A stretch of 64,000 nt of DNA, from NCBI GenBank assembly GCA_022843805.1, contig JALHMY010000029.1, positions 1-64,000 on the forward strand, in the 5' to 3' direction. The notes under the pieces are model-generated. The model saw only the letters and a program-made list of their open reading frames with translations, ran no database searches and had not been told where the DNA came from. This DNA comes from Fuerstiella sp. (lineage in GTDB: Bacteria; Planctomycetota; Planctomycetia; Planctomycetales; Planctomycetaceae). Both the position numbers and the translations under genes were made by a program. Below, in pieces: positions 51,169 through 61,440 of this stretch (the stretch's first letter is position 1; every line of letters starts with the position of its first letter).

Positions 51169-52555
51169 TGCCACCGGTCAGGATTTCGTCAATCCGCGCA
51201 TCACACCACGCAACACTGACCTCGTATCCTCCCTGTGGATAAGCCTTTGCAGTTGGAATGTACCACGGACCACCGTCGCCATAAGCCGCGCAGGCAACGA
51301 AACGGTCGCTGGCCGTTTGCTGTGCGGCCAGCTGGTATTCAACAAAGGTCTCTGAGGGCAAATGAAGCAGTGATACGTTATTGACATGAAGTGAGCTGAG
51401 TGTGATCGGGATATTTTTCCGATGCCGTCGAATCCATGACACGACAAATGATGGCCGATTTCGGTTGACAACGGACTGTGAGTGATCATTGATGCCCTTC
51501 ATGATTTCTTCTTCACTGTATCGGGGATCTGTGGGAGGAAGAATATCAACGGAGGCCCACTTCAGGCTGGCGATTTTTTCCGGACGCAGTCCCGCAGCCG
51601 CACTCACCATGCCATCAAGAATTCGCTGAGTCAGCACAGGCCGCATTTCCGGGGACCCGTCATTATACTTTCCGGCGCCGATGTTGCCGCCGCAGCCATT
51701 GAAGTAAAGGTGCGTACAGCCTGGTTCGCTCATCTGCAGCTGCTTTCTCGCAAGCCCGCAAAAATCAGAACTGACACGACCATCGCCGTAGTAGCTCATT
51801 GGGTGGCAGGCATAGTAATGACAGGCAATCAGTTTTTCATCGTTGTGGTAAAATGCAACGGTCTTCAGCATCGGATCAATCAGACCCTCCGGGAACTCAT
51901 GATGCTTCGGATCTTTTGAACTGCTGCCGCGCTGAGAAATCACTTTACCTTCGGGTCCGAGGATTCTGCGGTTGCCCGCGACCTTCTCCACTTTGGACTC
52001 ACCATGTGCAATATGAGTGACCGGCTTCACAGCTTTCATAGCCGCCGCTACCGCACTTCGACCGGAATCCAGACAACGACGGAAATAATCCAGCTCGACG
52101 ATGTGGGGAAGATCTCCCTGAGCCAGCACAATGTTCTCCGCCTCAAGGCAGGCAAATGGAGCATTGTGCTGATGGACGCAGTGCACCGCAACACGGTCAA
52201 TCGTTGTCCCGGCCGCTTCCGCAAGAGCAGCTCGCCACTCAACATGTGCTTCATTCAGCAATCCGGTCCAGTCCACCGAGCAGATCACGATTGGCTTTCC
52301 GGAGCCCAGCAGTACAAATCCAATCGCCTCGAGTGGATCATCCACGCCCACGACTGGCTTGATCCAGCCGCCGCAAAGCGAGTGTCCCATCGGAGGAGTC
52401 ACATCAAACCGAAACGGTGCTGCGTGCAGCTGCCCCTCTCCCACCGCAGATTCATCCGCACGTCCCTGTGAAGGCAACATACCCGCCGCAACGGCCGCAG
52501 CAGCAGTTCCAAGAAACATCCGGCGATTCGGAATCACAATTGAAGGATTTACCAT
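51140..52555 (-). CDS. Neutral/alkaline ceramidase-like secreted protein
   Basis: A 471-residue protein with a Tat-like N-terminus ('NRRMFLGTAAAAVAAGML', two Arg) and a neutral-ceramidase-like fold: 'PFRFDVTPPMGHSLCGGW' at the start, 'GKPIVICSVDWTGLLNEAHV', 'RVAVHCVHQHNAPFACLEA' with the metal-site His cluster, 'IACHYYACHPMSYYGDGRVS' and 'HLYFNGCGGNIGAGKYND'. These are typical of planctomycete 'neutral/alkaline non-lysosomal ceramidase' annotations, although the true substrate is unproven. It is exported and likely periplasmic. Convergent with the DUF1570 gene. Confidence 0.85.
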   Translation of the reverse strand: MVNPSIVIPNRRMFLGTAAAAVAAGMLPSQGRADESAVGEGQLHAAPFRFDVTPPMGHSLCGGWIKPVVGVDDPLEAIGFVLLGSGKPIVICSVDWTGLLNEAHVEWRAALAEAAGTTIDRVAVHCVHQHNAPFACLEAENIVLAQGDLPHIVELDYFRRCLDSGRSAVAAAMKAVKPVTHIAHGESKVEKVAGNRRILGPEGKVISQRGSSSKDPKHHEFPEGLIDPMLKTVAFYHNDEKLIACHYYACHPMSYYGDGRVSSDFCGLARKQLQMSEPGCTHLYFNGCGGNIGAGKYNDGSPEMRPVLTQRILDGMVSAAAGLRPEKIASLKWASVDILPPTDPRYSEEEIMKGINDHSQSVVNRNRPSFVVSWIRRHRKNIPITLSSLHVNNVSLLHLPSETFVEYQLAAQQTASDRFVACAAYGDGGPWYIPTAKAYPQGGYEVSVAWCDARIDEILTGGINSLLKSAT

Positions 52556-52734
52556 CGTTCGTTCCCTGTCGAATATTCAGCATCCTTATCACAGTATGCT
52601 GATGGCTTAAAAACGAAAATCAACAAAATCGCCTGCCCTGGAAACTCATTTGTCTGACAGTCCGCAGAATTGAAAATTCCACAGGACGATCGGACTCATC
52701 AGATCGTGCGGATTTCGGTTGTAACCCAGCGGTG

Positions 52735-55134
52735 TCAGCGGCCAGCAGCCTCTACGGCGGTCTCCGCAGCGTGCCCAGTATCCTGTGGGTAAACAATCAT
52801 TCGGTCATGGCACAGCAATATCAGATCCAGTCGTCCGTCCCCGGTCACATCGATTGCCAGACCTTCGCGAGGTTCAGTGCCGCGACTTTTTGATTCGGAC
52901 ACCAGCCGCTTCTCCTCAAAGACCCGAAAATGCGTGGCTGATTTGATTTCATTTTCATGAAATCGCAGAATTTCAACCCCGTTAATGCTCGTATCAATCA
53001 CCGTTAAATCCGTACTTCCGTCGCCATTAATATCGCCGGCAATGACATCGGCGGCAAAAGCGTCTTCTCTCTTTGGCTTGTAGGAGGCAATCTCCTTAAG
53101 TATGGGGTTTCGTCGTCCGGAGTACAGCACGGAGAAATGCTGCGCACCAGCCAGCAACAGGTCGGGCCGTCGATCGCCATTCAGGTCGGCAACATACGAT
53201 CCCATAAACGTCAGGTTTCCAAGCTCCGCCTCTTTCCAGGGACGAAACAACCCATCGGACTTCTTCAAAACGCGAAGCCTCTTTACGCCCGTATCCACAA
53301 GTGCAATCTCTTCCCCCGCCTCACCGTCCAGATCCAGCTGAGCGACGCCTTCAAGACGTGCTGAAGTTTCTCCCGCGTTAAACTGGTCCCTGACGTTCCA
53401 TCCGGAGTCTGAAAATTCAACGGATCTTGCAAACGAGTCGCGAGCAACAAGCAACTGAGAGCCGGAAATAAACAAATTGCCGACTGACCCAATTCCCAGA
53501 TCCAGTTCGCTTCGACGTCGGATCAGTTCAAGACTGCCATCTGCCTTTTGAAGAAGTACCTGAACACCGGCTTCACTCGTGCCGTTCGGGACAGCCAGCA
53601 GATCTTTTAAACCATCACCGTTAATATCCATGGCGACAAGATCGGTTCCGCGAGCTCCGAGCGCGCCGGTCACTTCCGGAACAGCCGATTCTTCCACAAG
53701 CTTCCAGCCCGCTTCGCCGTCCCTCGTCAGCCTTCTGAATTCCATACGAGCCTTGTTTCCTGAGCCTTTCGACAGGCACAGGACAATCTGCATTCCAGCG
53801 GATCCCGGCAATGGTTCGATCGCCGCCATTTCAAACCCATCCGGCTTCTTGAGAATGGACGTGGGAAATGTCAGACGCCCCTCGGAAAACGAGCAGGTGG
53901 CCAGAACCGATTCCTTCTCACTCAGTAACAGGACTTCCATGCGACCGTCGCCGTCGAGGTCGGCTACGCTGACGTCCTTTGTTCCGAGTAAACTTGGAAA
54001 GACTTCTGCTGTCCCCAGGCCGTCAATGCCATTTTGGCGGTAAAGCAGCAACTGAGCCTGGTCGGGATCAGTCACCAGAACATCTGTCAGCTGATCTCCG
54101 TCAACATCAGCCACCGCAAATGAACGAGTTCTGGCACTGCCGCCGGAACCAATTCCATACTGCATCAGTCGCTCAGGCAAACTGCCGACTTCTTCTGCCG
54201 CCGACTCCAGCCCGGAAACAACAATTCGACCAGTGCGGGATTCCACTGTCACAATTTCCTGCCCCGGATGCTGATCAACATTCTGAAGCGTGACAGATCG
54301 AGGCTGCTGTAAATCAAAACAAATCTCAGGCCCGAGCCGCCCGTCAGCCGTCTGAAATCGAGCACAAAGGCCACGAGTGCTTCCTTCGTTCGCCATATAA
54401 CAAAGATCGTTGCGGCCATCTCCATTGATATCTGAAATCTGAACCATGGAAAGCTGAGTGGATGTGTTGATCAGTGAGACGGGGATATCCATTTTCCCGG
54501 ACGCATTCTGATAAATGACATAAGTCACGGTTTCGCCCAGCACGACCACATCCGCACGTTTGTCGCCATTCAGATCACCCGCTGCAATCATCCATGTTGC
54601 AGGCTTCAGCGCGGGAAGCCGTATGGTCCATTTCTCGGACCATTCTGTCTTGCCCGCCTCCGGCTGATATCGCACGATCACCTGATCCGGAACGCCCACA
54701 TAAGCCACATCCGTTCGACCATCGCCGTTGAGATCCGCAGCTGCAGCCCCTGCCAGCTGCTTTTCGACAGGAATCTGTCGGATATCAAATCGCCAGTCAG
54801 ACTTCAGATCATTCGCGGGTGCCCCCACATTCTTCTGCGGCTCAGGCCGTTCAGATCTCTGTACAAGAAGACGCAGAGAGCTATCCCGATTGTCGGCAAC
54901 CATGATGTCGCTCATTCCGTCGCCGTTGAAATCACCGGATAACAGATTGAAGACGCGAGCATCCAGTTTAAACAGTTCAATTCCGGCGAAACCGTAATAC
55001 TCGGCCAGAGTATTCGGCTCATCGCTGTCCTCCGTCATGCCGGCCGGGATCTGACTTCCGACACCGAAGGCAGACAAAAGAATGGTGATGTACAAAAACA
55101 TCCGGATTGATGCGACAAACATTCGAGTCTTCAT
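52735..55134 (-). CDS. Secreted FG-GAP/VCBS repeat protein
   Basis: After a signal peptide (MKTRMFVASIRMFLYITILL then SAFG) the 799-residue protein is built of about twelve FG-GAP/VCBS beta-propeller repeats. The Ca2+-binding DxNGDG core is visible again and again: 'LLSGDFNGDGMSDIMVADN', 'AAADLNGDGRTDVAYV', 'AAGDLNGDKRADVVVLG', 'QISDINGDGRNDLCYMA', 'VADVDGDQLTDVLVTD', 'VADLDGDGRMEVLLL', 'AMDINGDGLKDLLAVP' and others. Two or more seven-bladed propellers are likely. Such proteins act in adhesion or polymer binding at the surface. I start at the ATG with the signal peptide; the frame is open far upstream. Confidence 0.9.
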   Translation of the reverse strand: MKTRMFVASIRMFLYITILLSAFGVGSQIPAGMTEDSDEPNTLAEYYGFAGIELFKLDARVFNLLSGDFNGDGMSDIMVADNRDSSLRLLVQRSERPEPQKNVGAPANDLKSDWRFDIRQIPVEKQLAGAAAADLNGDGRTDVAYVGVPDQVIVRYQPEAGKTEWSEKWTIRLPALKPATWMIAAGDLNGDKRADVVVLGETVTYVIYQNASGKMDIPVSLINTSTQLSMVQISDINGDGRNDLCYMANEGSTRGLCARFQTADGRLGPEICFDLQQPRSVTLQNVDQHPGQEIVTVESRTGRIVVSGLESAAEEVGSLPERLMQYGIGSGGSARTRSFAVADVDGDQLTDVLVTDPDQAQLLLYRQNGIDGLGTAEVFPSLLGTKDVSVADLDGDGRMEVLLLSEKESVLATCSFSEGRLTFPTSILKKPDGFEMAAIEPLPGSAGMQIVLCLSKGSGNKARMEFRRLTRDGEAGWKLVEESAVPEVTGALGARGTDLVAMDINGDGLKDLLAVPNGTSEAGVQVLLQKADGSLELIRRRSELDLGIGSVGNLFISGSQLLVARDSFARSVEFSDSGWNVRDQFNAGETSARLEGVAQLDLDGEAGEEIALVDTGVKRLRVLKKSDGLFRPWKEAELGNLTFMGSYVADLNGDRRPDLLLAGAQHFSVLYSGRRNPILKEIASYKPKREDAFAADVIAGDINGDGSTDLTVIDTSINGVEILRFHENEIKSATHFRVFEEKRLVSESKSRGTEPREGLAIDVTGDGRLDLILLCHDRMIVYPQDTGHAAETAVEAAGR

Positions 55135-55361
55135 AACGCTCCACATTCCCATATACGTAAGCATCGCGATCTCAATTTGATAAGGATGACAGCGAATGCC
55201 ACACATTTCCAGACTGATTGGGAGGTTTATGAAAACCTTTGCGAACGGAGCGGTTCTGGCCCTATGGGACAGGCTATGGAAACGGATGGCCCATTGGGCC
55301 GAAAACACAATGGCCAATCAGGCCCAGGCGATTCCAATGTGGACCTGAGCGGATCGATCGT

Positions 55362-56372
55362 TTACGCCATATTGTCTGAGGCATTTTCCGAAAACAGACC
55401 TCTGTCCTTCCTGTGAAAAAAACGCTTTATCGCGGCCCGCATTGCCAGCTCACAAAGTTGCCCGGTACTGAGTCCGACTGCCGCGGCTGACATTGGTACC
55501 AGGCTGTGTGACGTCATTCCAGGGATCGTATTAATTTCGAGGATCCAGCAGAGGCCCGAAGGATCAACTCGCAGATCGACTCGACAAATAGCAGCGACGC
55601 CACACACCTCACACGCCTTCCCTGCAGCTTCACACACCTCAGCAGAGACATTGGCAGGGTTGACATCATATTGAGTCTGACTGTCAAGATATTTCGCATG
55701 ATAGTCATACCATGTTCCCGCTGGTCGGATTTCGACAGGCGGTAACAGACGACTGTCGATCAGTGGAACGGTGAGCTCGCGGCCGGGGATATACTGTTCC
55801 ATCAGGACCACCGCCCCAAGGGAACGTGCGAGTTCGAGTGCCGTTCTGAGTTCGCCGGCTGCTGAGACAACGGATACACCAACACTGGAGCCCTGCGCTG
55901 CCGGTTTGACAACAACGGGAAATCGCAGTTGCTCCGCGAATCGCTGACATTCTGCGAAAGTCGTTTCCGGCCGCACCACTCGTCCCGGCGGAACACGGAG
56001 CCCGCAGGATTCAAGCCGATCTCGAGTCCGCACTTTGTCAAACGTCAGTGCCGAAGCCTCGGCGGAACTGCCCGCATATGGAACATTCAGTTTGTCCAGC
56101 TGGCGCTGCAGGCTGCCATCTTCTCCACCGGTGCCGTGCACGAGAGGCAGAATAACATCAAAACTCTCCGGCAGAAGCTGATCGAGCGTCTGCTCGGCGG
56201 GATCGATGATCGTAACGGAATGTCCGAGCAATCTCAGAGAATTCGCGGCACACCGGCCGCTGTCAATGCTGACTTCACGTTCCGGAGACGTGCCACCTGC
56301 AAGAACAGCAATCCTCAGCACTTTCGGTGCGTTGTCCGTTCCACACGTTAACGTCCTGTCGTCTGAAGCCAT
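55362..56372 (-). CDS. ddl: D-alanine--D-alanine ligase
   Basis: An ATP-grasp ligase of 336 residues: 'RIAVLAGGTSPEREVSIDSG', 'PLVHGTGGEDGSLQRQLDKL', 'LRFPVVVKPAAQGSSVGVSV', 'LMEQYIPGRELTVPLI', 'ICRVDLRVDPSGLCWILEIN' and 'TIPGMTSHSLVPMSAAAV'. It makes the D-Ala-D-Ala dipeptide for peptidoglycan. The start is uncertain (ATG 56372, 56420 or 56426). Follows murB by about 95 bases (40 with the longest start) in the murC-murB-ddl operon. Its presence shows that this planctomycete can build the usual stem peptide. Confidence 0.94.
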   Translation of the reverse strand: MASDDRTLTCGTDNAPKVLRIAVLAGGTSPEREVSIDSGRCAANSLRLLGHSVTIIDPAEQTLDQLLPESFDVILPLVHGTGGEDGSLQRQLDKLNVPYAGSSAEASALTFDKVRTRDRLESCGLRVPPGRVVRPETTFAECQRFAEQLRFPVVVKPAAQGSSVGVSVVSAAGELRTALELARSLGAVVLMEQYIPGRELTVPLIDSRLLPPVEIRPAGTWYDYHAKYLDSQTQYDVNPANVSAEVCEAAGKACEVCGVAAICRVDLRVDPSGLCWILEINTIPGMTSHSLVPMSAAAVGLSTGQLCELAMRAAIKRFFHRKDRGLFSENASDNMA

Positions 56373-56467
56373 GATTGTTTCTGCGCCGCAAAAGTCCGGT
56401 TGCCGGACGACTTCTGCCATGTGCATGACTTAAGAGTTCAATCCGTCAGCACAATACCCATCGAGTA

Positions 56468-57361
56468 TCAGGCACTGGCTGGCCAGACTCGAATCTCCAG
56501 TTCCAGATCGACCGCAAACTTCTCTGCGACTGCTTTTTGAATGCGGGCAATCAGTTGTTCCACATCGCGACTGGATGCTCCTGGCTCGGTCACGATAAAA
56601 TTCGCGTGTCGATCGCTGATCCTGGCCTTGCCGACGGCCATCCCCTTCAGCCCACATTGTTCGATCAGAGCGCCTGCACTAAGTCCTCTGGGATTGCGAA
56701 AAATGCAGCCGGCAGACTGATCCGCCAGCGGTTGTGTGGATCGCTTCACAATCCAGTTCTTCCTCATACGACGTGTCAGCTCTTCTGAATCATCGCGAGT
56801 CAGTTCCAGCGAAGCGGACAGCACAATCAGATCCTGCAGACTGCTGCGACGATAGGCAAAGGACAATTCATCACCTTTGCGAACTGCGATGTCACCATTC
56901 TGAGTCAGTACGGTCACACCTGTGACAACCTGCCCAAGATCACCGATTCTGCCACCGGAATTCCCGACGATGGCACCACCAATGGTTCCGGGAATTCCGA
57001 CGAGATGTTCGAGCCCTCCCAGCCCATGACGGACTGCTTCCGCAATGACATGGGACAACAAAGTTCCGCCTTCAGCGACCAATGTCGTGCCATCGATCGT
57101 CACCCCGGACAGCAGGGGCTCAACAATCCGAATGACGGCTCCTTTGACGCCTTCGTCACGTACCAGAATATTTGATCCGCCTCCGAGGATTTGAATGGGC
57201 ATCTGCTGCTGTCGGCAATATTGCACAACATCCAGCAGCTCCTCCTGCGTTCGGGGAGTAAAGAAAAATTCTGCGGCACCTCCCAGTTTCAGCCAGGTAT
57301 GCTGGCTGAGCGGTTCGTTATGCAACAAAATCTCTTTGAAGTCTTCGATTGATTTGGTCAT
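56468..57361 (-). CDS. murB: UDP-N-acetylenolpyruvoylglucosamine reductase
   Basis: A type-II-like MurB of 297 residues: 'EPLSQHTWLKLGGAAEFFF' at the start, the FAD-binding 'ILGGGSNILVRDEGVKGAVI', 'EHLVGIPGTIGGAIVGNSGG', 'FAYRRSSLQDLIVLSASLEL' (Tyr/Arg substrate site), 'QSAGCIFRNP' (the catalytic Ser/Cys region) and a C-terminal 'HANFIVTEPGASSRDVEQLI'. It reduces the enolpyruvyl group to form UDP-MurNAc. Its start overlaps the end of murC by 44 bases. I chose the ATG of MTKSIEDF. Confidence 0.94.
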   Translation of the reverse strand: MTKSIEDFKEILLHNEPLSQHTWLKLGGAAEFFFTPRTQEELLDVVQYCRQQQMPIQILGGGSNILVRDEGVKGAVIRIVEPLLSGVTIDGTTLVAEGGTLLSHVIAEAVRHGLGGLEHLVGIPGTIGGAIVGNSGGRIGDLGQVVTGVTVLTQNGDIAVRKGDELSFAYRRSSLQDLIVLSASLELTRDDSEELTRRMRKNWIVKRSTQPLADQSAGCIFRNPRGLSAGALIEQCGLKGMAVGKARISDRHANFIVTEPGASSRDVEQLIARIQKAVAEKFAVDLELEIRVWPASA

Positions 57362-58841
57362 GAATCTGATTCGTCCTGCCTGCACCCATCGTTATTACAA
57401 CATCACCGGGTTTGCCTGAATGGTCTATTCTTGCAAGCACCTGGTCAAGATTGGCGAGCAGGAATGCTCGACCTCCGGCCAGATTGACCGCTCGGACCAG
57501 CCGACCGCTCGTCCGACAGCATTTCGCGTGACTCGCCTGTTCACGAGCCGGAAGCACAGGCAAAAGCAAACATTCATCGGCGATTGTCAGCGAATCTCGA
57601 AATTGTTCGAACAGCTGTTCCGTACGAGACAACTGATGAGGTTCAAATGCCGCGACAAGGCGTCGACCGGGAAAGATGCTTCGAGCTGCCGTTAAAGTGG
57701 CCGCAATGGCGCCTGGATGATGGGCATAGTCATCGATCAGCTCCATGCCCCTCCATGTGCCGCGTCGCTCAAATCTGCGTTCGATACCCCGGTACTGGCC
57801 AGCCGCATCTGCGATTTCATCAAAAGAAAGTCCGGTTTCCGTCGCCGCGGCAATCGCTGCAAGTGCGTTACCTGCATTGTGCCGGCCCGGCAGTTGCAGG
57901 AGAATTGTTCCGGCCCTGGAGGCTCCGAAATACACGTCAAACTGCTGCCCGGATTCCCAATGCCTGAAGTGATCGGCAGACCACTGGCACTGCACCTGCA
58001 AACCATAAGTTATGACATGCCCTGAGAATTCCCGTGCAATGTCGAGACTGCGCGTGCAGTCTCCGTTCACAATTATTTTGCCGGTTTCAGGGAGCCGTGC
58101 GACAAGGGATCGAAACGCCTGATCTTCCTCGGCACGAGTCGGAAAACAGTCAAAATGATCCCGGTCAATTCCCGTCACGACCAGTTGATCGGGACTAAGA
58201 CTGAGAAAGCTGTTTCGATACTCACAGCTTTCTACAACCGCAATCCCTCGATCGGCACCGGAATGCCTCAGATATCCCGACCTCTGCAGCTCCGCCATCC
58301 GCCCTCCGACAAATCCGGAAGGACTTCGGCCTGCCGATTCCAGAATCCACCATAAAAGTCCGGTTGTTGTCGTTTTGCCATGCGTGCCAGCAATGCAGAT
58401 CTGGCGATGTGACGCAAAGCAGCGAGCCAGCGCAGCTGACAAAAGCTCGACTGGAACTCCGTGTGCAATGGCGTATTCAAGCCTTACATCACTGCCTGGA
58501 ACGGCAGCCGAAGTGACGACTCGCGAAAATCGCGGAACCTGGACAGAGGTAGCGTCCCGCAAATCACCCGCTTTTGCCAGCATGGCAGCCGACTCATCCC
58601 AGTCACAGATTCGCAGCCGAGGATGTCCCCAGTCTGCCCAGAACTGATGAGCATCCATGCGTGATTTCAGTTGAACGTCTGTGGCGGTAACGGAATGCCC
58701 GGCATCAAGCAGGATCTCAGCCAGCGCGCGGATGCCAGCTCCGCAGATGCCCAGCAGAAAGATGTGCTCGGCCACGGCTGCCACGGGTTTATCATAAACT
58801 CGACTCAGCAGAGCAGGTTTTTTGCTGCTTTGGCCTTCCAT
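57318..58841 (-). CDS. murC: UDP-N-acetylmuramate--L-alanine ligase
   Basis: A Mur ligase with the MurC N-terminal Rossmann motif 'HIFLLGICGAGIRALAEILL', P-loop 'ICIAGTHGKTTTTGLLWWI', 'GIAVVESCEYRNSFLSLSPD', the Asp-His region 'VVTGIDRDHFDCFP', 'QLPGRHNAGNALAAIAAATE' and 'LIDDYAHHPGAIAATLTAAR'. It adds the first L-Ala to UDP-MurNAc. The ATG at 58841 is preferred; the frame is open a further 57 bases, to a TTG. It is the first gene of the murC-murB-ddl operon. Confidence 0.94.
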   Translation of the reverse strand: MEGQSSKKPALLSRVYDKPVAAVAEHIFLLGICGAGIRALAEILLDAGHSVTATDVQLKSRMDAHQFWADWGHPRLRICDWDESAAMLAKAGDLRDATSVQVPRFSRVVTSAAVPGSDVRLEYAIAHGVPVELLSAALARCFASHRQICIAGTHGKTTTTGLLWWILESAGRSPSGFVGGRMAELQRSGYLRHSGADRGIAVVESCEYRNSFLSLSPDQLVVTGIDRDHFDCFPTRAEEDQAFRSLVARLPETGKIIVNGDCTRSLDIAREFSGHVITYGLQVQCQWSADHFRHWESGQQFDVYFGASRAGTILLQLPGRHNAGNALAAIAAATETGLSFDEIADAAGQYRGIERRFERRGTWRGMELIDDYAHHPGAIAATLTAARSIFPGRRLVAAFEPHQLSRTEQLFEQFRDSLTIADECLLLPVLPAREQASHAKCCRTSGRLVRAVNLAGGRAFLLANLDQVLARIDHSGKPGDVVITMGAGRTNQIHDQINRRLQRDFVA

Positions 58842-59104
58842 GGCGAACGCATCCAGACCCACAACAGGGGCAATACCACGCACGTACTCCGGCAGCAAAC
58901 AACCGCCGGACAGAACCTGCGGCTACGTTTCACACACGTAACCTTCACACGCGTAACCGCAGTCCGGCGATTATAATCGAAATGCTGCGTTTTCCGCCAG
59001 ACGGTTCGAGACCATGAGCAAACCTGGGTTCCGATGACAGAACCACAAGGCAATTCCGTCCCCAGTGAAAGCAGGACGGAATTGGGCCAGATGGCAGCGA
59101 TGGA

Positions 59105-60967
59105 TCACTTTCCGCGATGCATTCGTTTACGTTCGTTTTCGGTGAGGCAAACTTTCCGAAGCCGTATTACCTGAGGAGTGATCTCCACGTATTCATCCCA
59201 CTCGATGTATTCCAGTGCCAGCTCAAGTGTGATGTCACGGGGAGGTCTGAGCAGAATCGCATCGTCGGCACCGGACGAACGAATATTTGTCAGCTTCTTC
59301 TCGCGAATCGGGTTGACCGTCATGTCATTATCCCGGGCATTTTCGCCGACAATCATCCCTTCGTAAACGTCTTCACCAGGGTTCACGAAAAGATCGGCCC
59401 GTTCCTGAAGTTTCCAGAGAGCGTAAGCAACCGTTTTGCCACTTTCCTGAGAAACCAGCACGCCGTTTTGTCGAGTCGCAATGTCGCCTTCCATCGGACG
59501 ATACTCAGCAAAGCGATGGTGCATGATTGCTTCACCTCGCGTTGCATTCAGCATCCTCGTCCGCATACCAATCAAACCGCGAGCCGGAATACTGAATTCC
59601 AGATGAGTCAGACCGGTGTCGGATGTGGTCATTTCGGTTGCCTGTCCCCGACGTGCTCCGACCAGTTCCATCACCGGACCCAGGTCAGCCGAGGGAACGT
59701 CGACAACGAGCAGTTCGTACGGCTCATGTCGACGACCGTTGATTTCCTTAATAATGACTTCCGGTTTTCCAACCGACAGCTCAAATCCCTCGCGTCGCAT
59801 CGTTTCGATCAGAACAGCGAGGTGTAAAATTCCGCGACCGGATACCTTAAAGGAATCCTTGTCACCCATTTCCTCCACCCGCAACGCGACATTCGACTGA
59901 AGTTCACGATAGAGACGATCGCGCAGGTGTCGGCTCGTCACGAACTTGCCATGCTGACCTGCCAGAGGAGAACTGTTGATGGTGAACTTCATCGACAGTG
60001 TCGGTTCATCCACAGCGATGCGTTCCAGGGCTACTGGATTCGCCGGATCCGCGATGGTGTCACCAATTTCCGGATCAGGAATTCCGATCACTGCCACTAT
60101 GTCACCGGCAAAGGCCTCGGCCGCATCTGTTCGTCCAAGATTGTCGTACAGCTGAACCTGATCAACTTTTGCCAGCACCTTTGTTCCGTCGCCACGAAGC
60201 AGGGCAATCTGCTGACCAGTGCGTATCCGGCCGGCACTAATTCGTCCGGTAGCGATGCGCCCAACGTATTTCGACCATTCCAGAGAAGTTACCATCAGCT
60301 GCAGAGCATCGTGAGGACGCACTTCAGGCCCTGGAATCTTTTCCAGCACCATATCCAGGAGGGGACGAATGTCGCCGCCCAGATTCTTCGGATCATGGGT
60401 TGCATATCCGTTGATTGCGCTTGTGAAGATGTAAGGGAAGTCAAGTGTCTTGTCGTCTGCACCCAGCTCCACCAGCAGATCGAAAGTCTGGGAAAGCACT
60501 TCGTCAGGACGGCAGTTCGGCCGGTCAATCTTGTTGATGACCACCATCAGGGAGAGCCCGCACTCAAGTGCCTTTTGAAGCACAAAACGAGTCTGCGGAC
60601 GAGGCCCTTCGAAGGCATCAACCAGCAGCAGAGCTCCATCCGCCATCTTCAGCACTCGCTCCACCTCGCCGCCAAAATCCGCGTGCCCGGGAGTGTCGAT
60701 AATGTTGATGCGGACGCCTTCATACATCATGGCGATGTTCTTCGCCAGAATCGTAATTCCCCGCTCTCGCTCCTGATCATTGGAGTCAAGAATGCAGGTG
60801 CCCATCTTCTGATTGTCGCGGAAAACTCCGCTCTGCTTAATCAGGCAGTCGACCAGTGACGTCTTTCCATGGTCAACGTGGGCGATAATGGCAATGTTGC
60901 GAATGTCTTTACGTCGTTCAACAGCTGCACCAGGCACTGACGACGATGGATCAAGAACGGTAGACAT
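59105..60967 (-). CDS. typA: Translational GTPase TypA/BipA
   Basis: A 620-residue ribosome-binding GTPase with G1 '[19 protein letters not shown]', switch region '[11 protein letters not shown]', G3 '[18 protein letters not shown]', G4 'VVINKIDRP' and G5 'FTSAING', then EF-G-like domains II, III, V and the TypA-specific C-terminal domain ('[13 protein letters not shown]' region, '[20 protein letters not shown]', ILLRPPRDI). It is implicated in ribosome assembly and stress adaptation. The ATG of MSTVLDPSS is chosen; upstream codons are open but basic and unlike the family. Reads toward murC. Confidence 0.95.
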   Translation of the reverse strand: MSTVLDPSSSVPGAAVERRKDIRNIAIIAHVDHGKTSLVDCLIKQSGVFRDNQKMGTCILDSNDQERERGITILAKNIAMMYEGVRINIIDTPGHADFGGEVERVLKMADGALLLVDAFEGPRPQTRFVLQKALECGLSLMVVINKIDRPNCRPDEVLSQTFDLLVELGADDKTLDFPYIFTSAINGYATHDPKNLGGDIRPLLDMVLEKIPGPEVRPHDALQLMVTSLEWSKYVGRIATGRISAGRIRTGQQIALLRGDGTKVLAKVDQVQLYDNLGRTDAAEAFAGDIVAVIGIPDPEIGDTIADPANPVALERIAVDEPTLSMKFTINSSPLAGQHGKFVTSRHLRDRLYRELQSNVALRVEEMGDKDSFKVSGRGILHLAVLIETMRREGFELSVGKPEVIIKEINGRRHEPYELLVVDVPSADLGPVMELVGARRGQATEMTTSDTGLTHLEFSIPARGLIGMRTRMLNATRGEAIMHHRFAEYRPMEGDIATRQNGVLVSQESGKTVAYALWKLQERADLFVNPGEDVYEGMIVGENARDNDMTVNPIREKKLTNIRSSGADDAILLRPPRDITLELALEYIEWDEYVEITPQVIRLRKVCLTENERKRMHRGK

Positions 60968-61302
60968 GAGTTTTTCGACGCCCTGGGAGACCGGTGAGCG
61001 CGTTTCGACGAAGAAAAGCGGCAGCGTCGAAAGTCGACGCACAATGTAATCCGCTGGTCAAAACCATCCGGAAAGCTCTGTAATCTTATCCTCAACCACG
61101 TTCGGAGCGAATACGACCTTGCGAATTTAATGTGAATTTCTCTGACGTTGGACGACATCAGGCCAACTTCCGTTCACCTGTCTGCCGAGTTGCCATTTCG
61201 GCAGGACAACCCATTCCAGTAAGCCGTGCTGTCGTGAGAAGGAAACCTGGGTTGTGGCGCAACATCATATGCGAAAGAGACTTGCGGCAACTCGAAAGCT
61301 TG

Positions 61303-61318
61303 TGGCACATAATTCGCA
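61303..61318 (+). promoter_or_regulatory. Possible sigma-54 promoter for groES-groEL
   Basis: TGGCACATAATTCGCA: a perfect TGGCAC, GG-N10-GC spacing, and TCGCA in place of TTGCA. It lies 123 bases ahead of groES. No CIRCE inverted repeat is present in the leader. Confidence 0.45.
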
Positions 61319-61440
61319 GCCGGCGGGGTCCGACAGTTGCTTCTCTGCAATCTTGGCTGACGAACGTCGCGCTGGTGTGGGTGCGGCAGGGGATTTCAGC
61401 ATTCTGTTTCAACGACTGGTCGACAGGTCAGGAGAAAATC

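Noticed and set aside
52004-52471. Long forward frame opposite the ceramidase-like gene
   Set aside because: It is antisense to a gene with clear family motifs and has no protein resemblance.
59117-60859. Long forward frames opposite typA
   Set aside because: They are mirror frames of the highly conserved typA gene and have no domain resemblance.
61043-61440. CIRCE element upstream of groES
   Set aside because: No TTAGCACTC-N9-GAGTGCTAA or close variant could be found on either strand.
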